Below, piece after piece: positions 1 to 12,436 of a DNA stretch of 64,000 nt; within the stretch, counting starts at the first letter, position 1; the number at the start of each line of letters is the position of its first letter. The stretch lies in NCBI GenBank assembly GCA_019914945.1, contig CM034105.1, forward strand, positions 13,578,001-13,642,000. The letters are read 5' to 3'. The notes under the pieces are model-generated. The model was not told the DNA's origin, ran no database searches, and saw only the letters and a program-made list of their open reading frames with translations. A program made the position numbers and the translations under genes. This DNA is from Typha latifolia (taxonomy: Eukaryota; Streptophyta; Magnoliopsida; Poales; Typhaceae).

Positions 1-1620
1 AATGTATTATAAAATAAAATAAAATGTACCAGGATGGCCTTTTTTTGTTTTGAAAGAGTATGGCCTTACTTGTTGCAGGAAATCATTTATTAAATTATAA
101 CTTGTATGCCATGAGCTATCTTGCTAATGGAATTAAGGTAGAAAATGGGTAGTTCTTAGCTTATGATAGTGATTTATAGCCATTGTTTGATACTATTACA
201 TGTAGAAGAATCTGGGAGTTTAATTCCTTTTGAAAGCCAGATTAACAATAGTATCAATAAGAGTGTAACATTATCTTCTGGATAGTGATTGATGGGCAAA
301 GGCAATTTATACAAAATATCAATTATACTTGGGTTTAATATGATATCTGGCAAGTAGCAGGGGATATGAAAAAAAAAATGAAGGCATTTTTGTATTTTAA
401 TTCAATTAGTTGAGGTTGGCATGTCTATTTCATCATTTATGCTGTTTATATCTTCATCCTTATCTTATATATATATATGCATCATTTTGACAATTATTCC
501 ATCATCATAAATATCATCAAGCTACAAAATAATCTTAAAGTTCTCCTTCTATGAGGCATATTAGGAGAGAATGTATACTTGTAAACATGCACCACTCAAT
601 TGATTAGTTCTATATAATTCAAAGAGAAAATGATAAATTATTTCATGTGGTTTGGCTCGATTTGAACTTCAACTTATATACTTCAAACTTAAATATTCTA
701 TTCTTCTAACTCAGACTAAGTTTTAATTGTTAAAATTTTCATCCAAACCATAAACAAAGTTATAAAATGATCAAATTATTCCTACTATCACCGAGTAAAA
801 TCTACGAAGATAATTAATTTCTTTTACGTTCATGTTTAATAGTTGACTAATGGTTGCAACTTGGTATGGTATCACAGTATAAGTTAAGTGCTTAACTTTA
901 AAATACTCTCATGAGAGTAGGTTAAAATCAAGCTAAACCATATAAAGTAAACTGTAATTTAACCTAATTAAAAATGGCTTTATTGCCCTACAATGGTTTA
1001 TAGCAGAATTACTTAGAAGCAGTAACAAAAGTTATCACAAAACCTCCTTTTCTGACTATTATTGTCATTCTGTACCCTGCTGAATTAATATTTTTTTTGG
1101 ATAAACAACAAATTAAGGACTTGTTAGCAAAATAAAACCTACTATCTATAGGCATATAAATGAAGCATTTATAGCATAACAATATAAAATTAATGGAGAG
1201 TTATTAGCTACCTTGGGTTGAAGAATAAAAGGATCCTTATTCATGGATTAGGAATACCTTATCCCAGTGATTGGATACTAATCCTTTTATTCTAATTAGA
1301 TTTGATGCACATATCACGAGACAAGTTAGTTATTATCCTTGTCCTCTCTTAGATTGGACACATTCGTCGTTATGCCAATTCTGGAGCCCATTTGAGTCAA
1401 TATGGAAATTCCTACCTTCATCGCCACCGTCTATACGAAGTGCACGAATCTAAAAGACAGCCACACACTAGGGGCAAATCAGTAATTTAATTTTTTTGGG
1501 AATTTAGAAAATAAAGAAATGGTCGGCAAGAAGTCGCCTTCTAATTAAAAGAGTATAATCTTAAATTCCAAACGTGCCCTCATTGCGCTCTTAAATTCTC
1601 CTTTATGTCCTTCTCCTGCG
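1..1620. other. AT-rich intergenic stretch
   Basis: AT-rich sequence with homopolymer and TA runs, for example the TATATATATA tract near 468-478. I see no coding exon, RNA gene or recognisable transposon end here. The last few hundred bases are presumably the distal promoter of the KLCR gene that follows. Confidence 0.5.
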
Positions 1621-1628
1621 TATAAATA
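1621..1628 (+). promoter_or_regulatory. putative TATA box of the KLCR gene
   Basis: TATAAATA stands about 700 bp upstream of the KLCR start codon, directly before a CT-rich leader-like stretch. A transcript starting about 30 bp downstream would have a 5' leader with at least one intron. A good donor (AAG|GTACTC) lies at 1725/1726, and acceptor-like TTACAG and TTGCAG sites end at 1879 and 2252. The leader structure is inference. Confidence 0.5.
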
Positions 1629-1709
1629 TTCAACAGATTGCAATACGCCTCGTGTCCTCCTCTTGTTCGTTTCTTCCTCGAGGAGGGCAAAAGCTCCAAG
1701 CTTTCACCA

Positions 1710-1724
1710 ATGGCGGCTTTTTAA
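1710..1724 (+). other. four-codon upstream ORF in the KLCR leader
   Basis: ATG GCG GCT TTT TAA encodes Met-Ala-Ala-Phe and stops one base before the inferred leader splice donor at 1725/1726. If transcription starts near the TATA box, this would be the first AUG on the message. It is outside and unconnected to the KLCR reading frame. Confidence 0.35.
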
Positions 1725-2333
1725 GGTACTCGTTAAGATTTGAATTCTTAATCTTCTTCAGTTCTTTCTGGATTCTAAGAGCTATTGAATCTAATATTGC
1801 GATCATTGTGTACCGAATTCATTGAAATTTTGGGTTGGTTTTTGTCGGTTCGAATGATTTCGATAATATAATATTACAGGACGAGTTATCTCTGAGGATT
1901 TCGATGGATACCCGTCTGCAGAATTGGTTTTGGAGCTAGTGGTTTTGAATGATCCGCAGAGTTCGGTTTCACCGACCTTATCTTTATCTTTCCCCCCTAT
2001 TACGGTGCTGTTGACTGCTGGTTCGTTTGTGGAATTTGTTTTTTATCTGGTCTTTCCCAAAAGATTCAGTTTTTCTAACTTGGGTATGTGGAATTTGGTG
2101 ACTTTACTTGCTCTACCAAAAATAAGAACCGAAGTTCCAAGGCTTTCCTTGTAGTTTTGTTTTGTAGATTGTTTATTTTGGATTGGATGGTGTTGATGAA
2201 CTTTGTGAACTGCTTTAGTTTTTCTAACATGTCAATTGGTTTTTTCTTGCAGTACTTGTATATCTTGTAGTTTTAGCCTTCTGTTGGATTTGGAATTCAC
2301 CATTTGGCTCGGAAAATTTCCTCATCTGCTACA

Positions 2334-5300
2334 ATGCCGGGAATTATGATGGACGGAGATGGCATAGAGCCGGCATCGGATGAAATTCTTATTACTTCCA
2401 GATCCCCAGGGGCTTCTCCAAGCCCAAGGGATTCTCCAAACAAGACTCTCGATGTCCCTGTTGAGGTTCCTGTTGAGCCCTCAATTGAGCAGCTGTATGA
2501 TAATTTACGTGACATGAAGAGCTCAAGCAATGGGTCCCCTTCTCGGAAGAGCTTCGAATCATATGTTGCAGAGTCGAGGATAGATTCAGAACTCGGCCAT
2601 CTTGCTGGTGGGGAGATGGCAGCTGTACAATTAATGGAAGAAGAAGAAGAAGAAGAGGTTGAGAGTGTGACCGATATGGTTATTATGAAAATTGAAAATG
2701 GTTCAGCTGATAAACATCATGAAGTTCCTGCACAATCCCAATCTCCCGATTTGTCTTCCAATTCATCGAAAAAGCCGAAGAGGCCCTCTCGGTTGCAACT
2801 GAAATCTGATGCATCGAAGAAACTGAGCCTAAAGGAAAAAAGATCCCCTGGGAAAGGCGAAACTACTGCGAAGGTGCCTAGCAGTAGAGCTGGTCATGGC
2901 CAGAAGCAGAAGAACTATCCTGTTGGAGAGGGAAATTTGCAGAATGGAACTGAAGATCCAGCTGAAGCTGAACTTGATAATCCGGATCTTGGGCCTTCTC
3001 TTCTTAAGCGTGCAAGAGATTTGATTGCTTCCAATAACCCACGGCGAGCTATCAAATTTGCTCTTCGAGCAGCAAAATCATTCGAGCAATGTGGGGATGG
3101 GATACCAAGCTTGGACTTGATTATGAGCCTACATGTTGTGGCAGCTACATACTGCAACTTAGGACAGTATAGTAATGCTATCCCAGTGCTTCAGCGTTCT
3201 GTTGAGATTCCTGTAATTGAAGAAGGGGAAAAGCATGCTCTCGCTAAGTTTTCTGGTTATATGCAATTGGGAGACACTTATGCCATGTTGGGTCAGCTTG
3301 GGAGTGCATTACAGTGCTATACAACAGGGTTGCAAATCCAGAAGCAGGCACTGGGTGATGTGGACCCAAGAGTTGGGGAGACTTGTCGGTACATAGCTGA
3401 AGTTCATGTACAGGCACTGCAATTTGATGAGGCACAAAGGTTGTGCCAGATGGCTCTTGACATTCACAAAGAGAATGGAGAACTATCTTCTCTAGAAGAA
3501 GCAGCAGACAGGAGGTTGATGGGTCTTATTCGTGATAGCAAGGGTGATCATGAAGCAGCTCTTGAGCATCTAGTCTTGGCTAGCATGGCCATGGTGGCCA
3601 ATGGCGAAGACACAGAGGTAGCCTCTTTGGACTGCAGCATAGGTGACATATACCTCTCTTTGGCTCGATACGATGAGGCTGTATGTGCTTACAAGAAAGC
3701 CCTCACGGTGTTCAAAACCAGCAAAGGGGAGAATCATCCTAATGTGGCTTCTGTATTTGTTCGTCTTGCTGATTTGTACAATAAGACTGGGAAGCTTAAG
3801 GAATCGAAGTCTTATTGTGAAAATGCCCTTCGGATCTATGGAAAACCAATTCTGGGTTCATCCTCTGAGGACATTGCCGCTGGATTAACTGATATTTCTG
3901 CCATATATGAATCCATGAACGAGCATGAACAGGCATTAAAGTTACTTCAGAAAGCCTTAAAAATGTATAACAATTCTGCTGGTCAGCAGAGCACAATTGC
4001 TGGAATTGAGGCACAGATAGGGGTGCTATATTATATCCTAGAGAATTATGCAGATTCTTATGTTTTTTTCAAGAATGCTATAAGTAAACTCCGGGCTTGT
4101 GGGGAGAAGAAGTCTGCTTTCTTTGGCATTGCTCTAAACCAGATGGGACTTGCATGTGTTCAGCGCTGTGCCATTAATGAGGCAGCGGATCACTTTAAGG
4201 AAGCCAGAAGTATTCTTGAGCAGGAATATGGACCATGTCATCCAGATACCCTCGGAGTATACAGCAATCTTGCAGGAACTTATGATGCCATGGGAAGGTA
4301 TGAGCACCTCTTGCTTTGTCTGCCTGTCTTGTGTCTTACATGCCTGAATTATTTTTTCTCAATCCTCTGATTTCTTTTTTCCATAAATCATTTCTACAGT
4401 CATTCAGTAATCAATTATTTTACTTTTGCTTGTTGCCATTTCCTCTGGTCCTCAAGAAATCGTTCATAAAGTAATCTTCTTCTTTGTTTTTTTTTTTTCA
4501 TTCTGCTGCATGAATCCTTTGTTTCATGAAATGAATCACATATCCAGTAACGTTTATTTATTACCTTCTAACAGCTTAAGATTATTGACTTAAAGTTATG
4601 AGTTGATTATCAATTTTGTAAAATGTTCGATGCACACCTCATTCCCAAAGGATGCTTCACGTAGAGATGTTCTGCCTATTAATATCATCGTGGCTTGTCG
4701 GAGTAGCTTTTTTTTTCCTTGTGAACTTTCAATCTGATTCGGATAACAAACACTCTTTACAGGCTGTCTCGTAGAAGAGCACAAGTACCAAGTGATATAT
4801 CTTTGCTAGCCTAACAGTGATGGAACTGTTTGTCCTCTCATATTGTTTAATGAAACTTGCTTCTTCTTTTTATATAACCTATTCCTCATTGAATGGCTGC
4901 TAGGATGTCTGTCGCAAGTAATTATATTACTTTTACCCACTTTCTGGTAATTTGGCATGTATACCAAGTCACTCTAAGTACCAGCTTTATACAACTAGAT
5001 CTGAATGAAAGTGGACAGACATGTTGGGTATCATGGTTTGCTTCCATGTTCATAAAGTTGTTACCATTTAAAGCAGGATCCCTTCTCAATAACCAAACTT
5101 TTGCACTCTTTTCATTGGTTGTACATGGTTCACTTATTTATTCAAGTATAATCACACGGTCACTTATGATTTCTTTCTTCACTTTGGTTTCCTTTGGTTT
5201 GTTTTGCTTTATCTTTTCTGTGTGCTTTATTTGTTGTTCTTGGAATCTTCCCACTAGCATTGGAGGCATGTGTCCATCAACTTTGTTAAGTACCTGCTAG

Positions 5301-5902
5301 TCTCAGTATGCATATAATATGGAATTAATAAGTACAGGACAGTGTTTTTTTTCCTTTTCTTCATACAGTAGCAAAGATAAGCTCAAGCTTTGCTTTAGAA
5401 CCATTGAAAAGGGTCTGAAGTCTTGCAAATCCATTGATTCACAGTTTCTAAGGGGGAATCATACTTTAGGAAAAGTATATCTCTTGTTAAATGAAGTACA
5501 GGTAAACGATGCACCTTAACACAAGTTCCTGGATTCCCTAGTTTCGCCATTTGCCTTAGATGCCTCCAAGGTTTATTTGATCTCGGCAATTGAAATGTGT
5601 AGTCTGATGCCAAAAGTGCATCAATTTTCTAATGGATCTATGGGTGGTAAGGATGTTAACATGTTATTCTTGTATCCTCTTTTTTATTCAGGTTGGATGA
5701 AGCCATAGAGATCTTAGAATATGTTGTTGGGATGAGGGAGGAGAAGCTAGGAACTGCCGGCCCAGATGTAGATGATGAGAAGAGGAGGTTGGCTGATTTA
5801 CTAAGAGAAGCTGGCAGGGCCAGGAGCAGGAAGACCAGATCACTGGCAACTCTCCTTGAAGTCAACCCCCATATTACACAAGAAGATGCTGCTGATGCAT
5901 GA
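2334..5902 (+). CDS. KLCR: kinesin light chain-related TPR protein (KLCR/CMU family)
   Basis: Two coding exons, 2334-4297 and 5692-5902, joined in phase 2 by a GT-AG intron of 1394 bp, give a 724-residue protein. The frame stays open up to a TTG at 2304, but the first ATG is at 2334 (MPGIMMDGDG), which I take as the start. Residues 1-215 are polar and low-complexity, with an acidic glutamate run near residue 101. From about residue 216 (NPDLGPSLLKRARDLI) to about 690 follow tandem TPR helices of kinesin-light-chain type. The exon 2 tail ends in the family signature SRKTRSLATLLE. Plant KLCR/CMU proteins bind cortical microtubules together with IQD scaffolds and hold them in place against moving cellulose synthase complexes; they are not proven kinesin subunits. 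Family identity is very secure; the paralogue number cannot be assigned. Confidence 0.95.
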
Positions 5903-7781
5903 TTTGCTCATAAAGAAAGATGAATCCATATGCATGTATGCATATTAGATTCTTTGTAGGTTTGGAGGTAGTAGAGGAGGATAGAAGGGCTCAAGATTTG
6001 CAAAATATGGTTGATTGGATGTGTATTTATTATTCTTGTGGAGATCATTCCATTGCTTCCCAATTGTTGATAGGATTTATGTCAATGGAATATAATATCA
6101 GAATGTATTGGCATGGCATAAGATTTTAATCTGTTTCAAAAAGCAATGAGCTTGGTAATATTGTGAACAGTTTAAGCCTCATTTGGCATTGTTACAGATC
6201 TATTGTTTGATTAGTTCTGGCCAAGATTAAAACCTACATTTGTCTGGCAACTTAAATGGTGAAAGTGGTCACATCCCTATGCTTATTGAACCTTTACAGG
6301 GGCTTTGTATCAATGTATGAGTCCTGCAAATTGAGCATAGTGAGTTGGATTATATCAAGGGTAAGGTCCGAAAGTTCCTGATATATAAACATGTATGTAT
6401 CGATCGGGCACATTCAACAACACTTTAATTATATTTAAAAAATATATATAGAAGCAATAATATACACAATCTATGTATTAATGTGCACAATAAATATCAA
6501 ACTGAGGGGCTTGGAAGGTATGGGCTAAGATAGGACTTATTAAACTTACACCAAGCCCCTTAGGCTTGAAACACTGGGCCGTGATTTGCGTTTCTTTTTC
6601 TCTTTGTTGACTTAAAAATGAGTTTTTGATTGAACTAGACTTTTTTTATTTTATTTTATTTATCGAAATAGATTATACTTTAAATTTAATATTAAAATGA
6701 GTCTATTTTATAAATGGAAGCTTTTTTACTCTGCCAAAAAATAAAACATTAATCATATCAGTTTTTAAAACGTAGATATAGTGTCAATATTTTTATTAAG
6801 AAAAAAATACTAAAAAATACAGTGATTTACTAGAAAAACAGAATACACATTAAAAAAAATTAAGTATTTTATTGTTAAAAATAATAATTATACAATGTAT
6901 TATTAAGACACCGAGGTACTCACTTCGTAAATCATAACTTTCTAACGGATAATCCACTTTAAACATATAACATGTCATTATGAAAATGAAAGAAAAATGA
7001 ATGTAATAATTTTAATCAAAACTTAATTGAATCTCAAAAAAAAAAATATAAGTAAAAATATTAAAAAAAAATTGTGACATTGTAACTTTGTACTGGGTTA
7101 TCCATTTTAGTTATAATATATATTGTTGTGAAGATATAAAAAATATCCACAAGTTAGAATATGAACTATTCTCAGTACCCAACTGCCCTTCAAATCATAA
7201 AAAAAAAAGACTATAGCTCATCCAAATTTTATTTCTTAATTTTTTTTTAATTTCTTACCATCAAACACTCAATTCTTCAATGTTTACATAATGTTGGCTC
7301 GGTAAAGTAATAACTTTATTAGCATTTTATGTGGCACATACCTATTTAAGTTTGAGGGGCAGCTATTTAGATAAATAAATTTTAAAAGATAACCTAGTTT
7401 GGTTAAAAAAAACTCTAAAAATAATGCTAACCTCAAACTCAAAGGAACCTCTCTGCACGCCTCGACTACTGTGCATTTTACTCACATTGGTGTGCGCACG
7501 TTACCGCACACACGAGTCGTGACTCAACTAATACGAGGTCGTCTGTATTCATGAATGTAGGAACTTCGTACACCCGTTACTTGTCGGAGAAGTGATTGGT
7601 GTGAACTTGCAGAATGGCTCCAAGTTTTTGGTTGCAAGGAAATTCCTGCATATGGTTTGGTCCCTTTTACAGTCGTCCGAGATGATATAAAGATTTCTTC
7701 CTCGTCGTCGTCTTCCACTCCTGTGGCTTCTCGGTCCTTAACCGCGGAGAGACCTCTTCCTTATCGGATTTTTGCTTGGAC
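5903..7781. other. KLCR 3' region and AT-rich spacer
   Basis: The first few hundred bases are probably KLCR 3' UTR. From about 6420 the DNA is very AT-rich with long A and T runs. From about 7440 the composition becomes more balanced towards the PEX14 leader. No coding exon is recognisable. A 45-bp segment at 7361-7405 recurs inverted at 14076-14120 on the far side of PEX14. Confidence 0.5.
7361..7405 (-). repeat. dispersed AT-rich repeat, copy A
   Basis: About 80% identical, in inverted orientation, to 14076-14120. Both copies share the stretch CTAGTTTGGTTA at one end. Too short and AT-rich to classify; it could be the end of a small transposon family. Confidence 0.3.
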
Positions 7782-10700
7782 ATGGCGACCCAATCCACGG
7801 CTTCTCCGATTCAGAATCCCCAAAACCCAGGTGATAAATTTTCTACTCGCGATCCCTACTCTCTCTACTCTCCCTCCTTTTCCTCCAATTTCTTCCCTTA
7901 TAGCTTAAAGTTTCAATTTTTGATGTCTTAGGGAATGACCGATTACTATTTCCTGCTGTCGTTCTTGGATCTTTCATGTTTTTTTTTTTTGGTAATTATG
8001 GATTGGGTTTGCTTTATCCCCGATCGGATGCTAATGTGTTTGATGTTTTCAGCTCATATTGTAGTTTAATGGGCGCAAAGGGGGTTAAAATGTTAGATCT
8101 AGAAACGGGAATTAAGCTTGGAAGTGATTCAAAATTTTAAATTTTGGTTTCAATTTGGCTACATGATTCCTTTTTGTTTCATTACGTTTAGTTAGTTCAG
8201 CTCAGTTCTGGTGTGTTTGGTTGATGAATTGGAAAAGCTTATGTCAGTACAGTAGATGAGGTTAGGGTTTGGGAGAGTCACAAATTAACTGTATAAATAA
8301 TAAATCATAATGGCAAGTTTTAAGTGGAAATGGAATGGCAATTCTGTTGCACAGGGTGGCCCATCGGTTCCGTCCACTTAGCAAACTCTACTGACTAAGA
8401 TTGGTTCTCGTGGCATCCTTGTGTTAAAGTAAAATTGCTGATTTCTTTGTTTAGATTAGTGACTGTGAGTTGCAACTAGTTGTCTAAGACAAAGTGGGTG
8501 GCAATTAAGTCGTTTTCCTACTTTTTCTCCTTTAATTTTTAGACAACTTATTATATTTTAATCTTTTCATTGCTCCTGTGAATTCAAATAAGCAGAGGGG
8601 GATAAAAGGGATGTAGATATGAAGGCTGTCAGTGAATCATCAGAAAAACCAGTTTTTGCAAACCCAGAACCAATGAGGGAGGACCAAATACAAAATGCTG
8701 TCAAGTTTCTATCACATCCAAAAGTAAGGGGTTCCCCAATCATTCACAGGCGTTCTTTTCTTGAAAATAAGGGTCTGACTAAGGAGGAAATTGATGAAGC
8801 CTTTCGCCGTGTACCTGTAAGACTCTTTCACCATTTCTTGCTGAATCTAATTGTAGCTTTAAGTTCTTTTCTAAAACATCCAGAGCTAATATGTGCGATA
8901 AATTTTCATCTCAGGATCCACCATCAAATGTCACAAGTGTTGAGGCTGCTGTGAAAAGTCAGGGTAAGTGGTGTTTAAACTTAAGGAATGGAACAACACA
9001 TAATCATAAATATTGACAAAAACTAGAAAGTACAACATCAAAGGAAGATCTTCAGAATTGCTGGATAATACTCTTATAATGAGAATACTGAGAATTATAA
9101 AGATAAGACAGATTTCTTGTAATGTTGATTTCAACAAAAGATTTCTGAAGGTTGTTTTGCTTTGATTGCTATCAGCTTCACAGCCAAAACAATCTATCAG
9201 CACGCAGCCTCAAACCTCTGTACATGCACCACAACCTGCTGGTGCTCCTTCTAGTGGTGTCCCTATGATTCCAAGGACACTGATGTCAAAGCTTCATTGG
9301 TACCATGCACTTCTTGCCATTGGAGTGCTTTCTGCTTCTGGAGCTGGTACTGCAGTTCTTTTCAAGGTAACTTCGGTGTTTTCTTCACTCTTTGCCTACT
9401 TTGCAGTATACAGAATTGCAGGTCAACTAATGATTTGTTGTGTTTTCTGAGTTATGTTGGAAATCACTCACTCAGACTCGGACATGTTTGCCTGTCTGCT
9501 TTACAGAATATATTTGTTCCTAGGGTGAAAGCTTGGATCCGTAAGACTGTAGCAGAAGGAAAGAAATCTGAGGAGGCTAAACCTAGTTCCAGGCTCAATG
9601 AAGAAGCAGCTGAAGCTGCTAAAGCAGCTGCCTCAGCTGCAGCTGTGGTTGCTAAAGCAAGCCAAGAGTTAATTAGCACAAAACATGAAGGTCTAAGCCA
9701 TAAAATTCGTCCTTCCAATTAATAGTTCTACTTTTATCATTTAAACTTAACCATACTGAAAGATTTTCCACCTTGTCATTGTTAGAAAGGAAGTACTTCG
9801 AGGCTTTCATGGGAGCCCTAGATGTCCAAGTGAAGGAGATGAAATCCATGAGTGATGCCATAAGAAAGTTGGAAAGTAGAAGAGAGGATAGTTTCTCTCA
9901 GAACAACTTGATAGAAGAGCACGTCCAGTCTACAGCAAGGAATGGTTAGTCATCAAATGCATATTATCTATCTCTTCTGAAATGACACTTATCTTAAGTG
10001 CTGTTACCTTTATCTTTATGAAGGTTATATTTTGAAACTTGGTCACACTACAGTGTAATGATCTTAAATCTTAATGTGATTATAGGACAGTCTTACAGTT
10101 CTCCATTTAAGTTAACTTTTTCAAATGGAAACTATGGATCATTGTTTAATCGACACGACCAGAAAAACTCAAAAAAGTATTAGGTGACTTTTAGCCGGTG
10201 CATCCCATGATTATTTATATGAACTATAGGTGAGGCCAAGTATCTCTTATTATTGGACTAGTCAACAACTACAAGCATCGGTCTTGCCATTGAGATGAGT
10301 TGCAAAATCTCTGCTCTCCGTAGATTTAGATCCTTTGTTAGGACTTATCATTTTAATTCTGTATTACCTATGCTGAGTTTGAAGAATTTGATATGGTTTA
10401 CAGCAGTTAGATCTTATGCCCCTACCATTATGATTCTGTATCACCTATGCTGAGGTAGAAGCTTATATGGCCTATCGTGCCTGAAACTGTTTTCATCACA
10501 ACACCATTGCAATATCTTGCTTGTGAATTATGTGCTGGCATATATAGACCAGCATTGACATAGCCTTCCATGTGCTTAACTTGGCATCACAGAATATGGC
10601 AGCGAAGAGCTGAGAAACAGTGACCCTACTTGGTGGCTTATATGGAATTCCATGCTTTTGAGCTGGAAACACACTAAAATATGACAGCAAATGCAGAGAA

Positions 10701-12436
10701 TAGCAATTCAACTAGAAGGAACCTATGCTAATTAATTATAATGGCTGCAAGAGTCTCTCTTCCTATAATCTGAAAATTGACTTCTTATTAGCTATCCTAG
10801 TGTCTCAGATTCAGTTGTCTAAGCTTTCACCTTTGCCTGATCTTCTGGACTTTTTTTGCCACTGTTAGTACATTTGAATTTTATTCAATAATTGTCAGTG
10901 AAATCCTTATCGAATGTCACCTAATTACACATTATGTGGACGATGTACTTATAACATTTTTATAGCTAGTACAAACAGATTCCTCCTGCTAACTTCCCTA
11001 ATGTTTGTTTTATGTAATGTTCAGGCCCAGTCAGCAACCCGTGGAACAGTTCTCGAGTAAGTGAATTAGATGTCTCTTTCTGGTTTACAAGTTAAATTTC
11101 CATTGGTAGTTGTATATCTGAGTCAATTATTATATGATTGTATCTAAAGTTTTCAACTTCAGTTTTTGGTGGGTTACTCACTTATTTATATCTTCTAGCT
11201 AGCTAATATGGATGAATAGCTTGTCGAATACTGACTTCATCTCAGGCTGTCCTTTAATTGTTGACTTCTTTTCTTCTCTTTTTATTTGCAGGTTTAACCT
11301 TTTTATTCTGTAGTCTCCTTCCTTCTCACTTTCCATTCATGTGAATAGTATAAACAGTAATGCCTTTATTGTAGCACTTTGATATTCTCTGTATTATGTT
11401 GAATTGTTAACTTAAACTTAATCGGGCAATTACTTGAGATAGGTGAATGGGGAACCAGCCTATGCTTTACTCGACATATATGATGTGTGTGCTTAAGCAT
11501 ATGCTTTACATGATTTCAAATCATCCAGCTTGTCGACTAGCCTATAGCACAGCTCGGTTACATGATTTACTGGATCTTTAAGTTATCTAAAGAATATTTT
11601 AGCATTCCACTGGGCATACATAGTGGAACACTTTCAAGCTAGGTTTAGTTTTTAAATAAGCATAAGCTGCTAGGGTCAACTACTAATTGGGAGCTAAAAT
11701 TATCTTGTCATTTTATGTGCAGGTAATGGCTACAGGACAAACAGGGGAGAAATCTCCTGGGATGAAGGTATATTGCTAATATTCTGATTCTCAGCATACG
11801 TTCCTTCTTGAACCACTTTAATTGGTTCTTATCCTTCTCCTTCAAGACTATATTTACTGTTTTACATCTAATGTGGAATATCTGCGCTCTAGCTAATTTG
11901 ACACTACGGATTGTAATTATTGATATCCGACTTCTTTGCTATAGATACAGCCATGGGAAGTGGCTCAGCAGATGCAGAAAAGGCCTACCTATGCTACCCA
12001 ATCACAGTCAAGTGATGAAAATTTGACTTCTGAAGCTCAAGATAATTATGGTGCTTTATCTCAGAATTCAGAACCTTGGTGGAGAAAGAAGGTGGTGAAG
12101 ATCAATGAAACAGAACCTCGAGTGGAGGAGCCACGGCAATTTCCCTATACTACTATAACCAATGAGAGACCCATCCAGCGAGGATGGGTTCCTCCTCAAT
12201 CGCCGCCCATTGCTATGCCAGAAGCTGCAGCTGCCATTCGTCACCAAAAAGCATCTATCCATAAGCAGCAATCTGGGGATGTAAGGTCAGTAGCGAGCTC
12301 CGATGATGGAGAGACTGGAATGCAAAAAGCATCAGACTCTGTTGTCAATGAGGTGGAAGTCTCTGCTAGCACTGTCATGGGTAGAAGTTACAGTGAGATC
12401 CAAGAAGAAAGATCTGATGCCATTGAAGTAAATTGA
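7782..12436 (+). CDS. PEX14: peroxisomal membrane docking protein PEX14 (peroxin-14)
   Basis: Nine exons in consistent phase: 7782-7830, 8596-8816, 8915-8963, 9176-9366, 9507-9690, 9786-9944, 11025-11056, 11723-11767 and 11945-12436. They encode 473 residues (the Arabidopsis protein has about 507). The conserved Pex14 N-terminal domain spans residues 44-90 and includes VKFLSHPKVRGSP and LTKEEIDEAFRRVP; this domain binds WxxxF-type motifs of the cargo receptor PEX5. A hydrophobic segment (about 146-170, HALLAIGVLSASGAGTAVLF) is the membrane anchor. An alanine-rich, heptad-like coiled coil follows, and the tail carries the plant-typical IQPWEVAQQ and EPWWRKK motifs. PEX14 acts with PEX13 as the import docking site for matrix proteins such as photorespiratory and beta-oxidation enzymes. 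Intron 6 is 1080 bp. Identity is secure; the smallest exons (7 and 8) are the least certain boundaries. Confidence 0.94.

Noticed and set aside
2304..2333. Upstream extension of the KLCR frame starting at TTG
   Set aside because: No ATG in the extension. The first in-frame ATG at 2334 has a family-like start (MPGIMMDG), so the ten extra codons are treated as leader.
4893..5300. 135-residue plus-strand ORF in the KLCR intron
   Set aside because: Lies wholly in a well-supported intron and translates to a hydrophobic, T-rich-derived peptide with no family resemblance.
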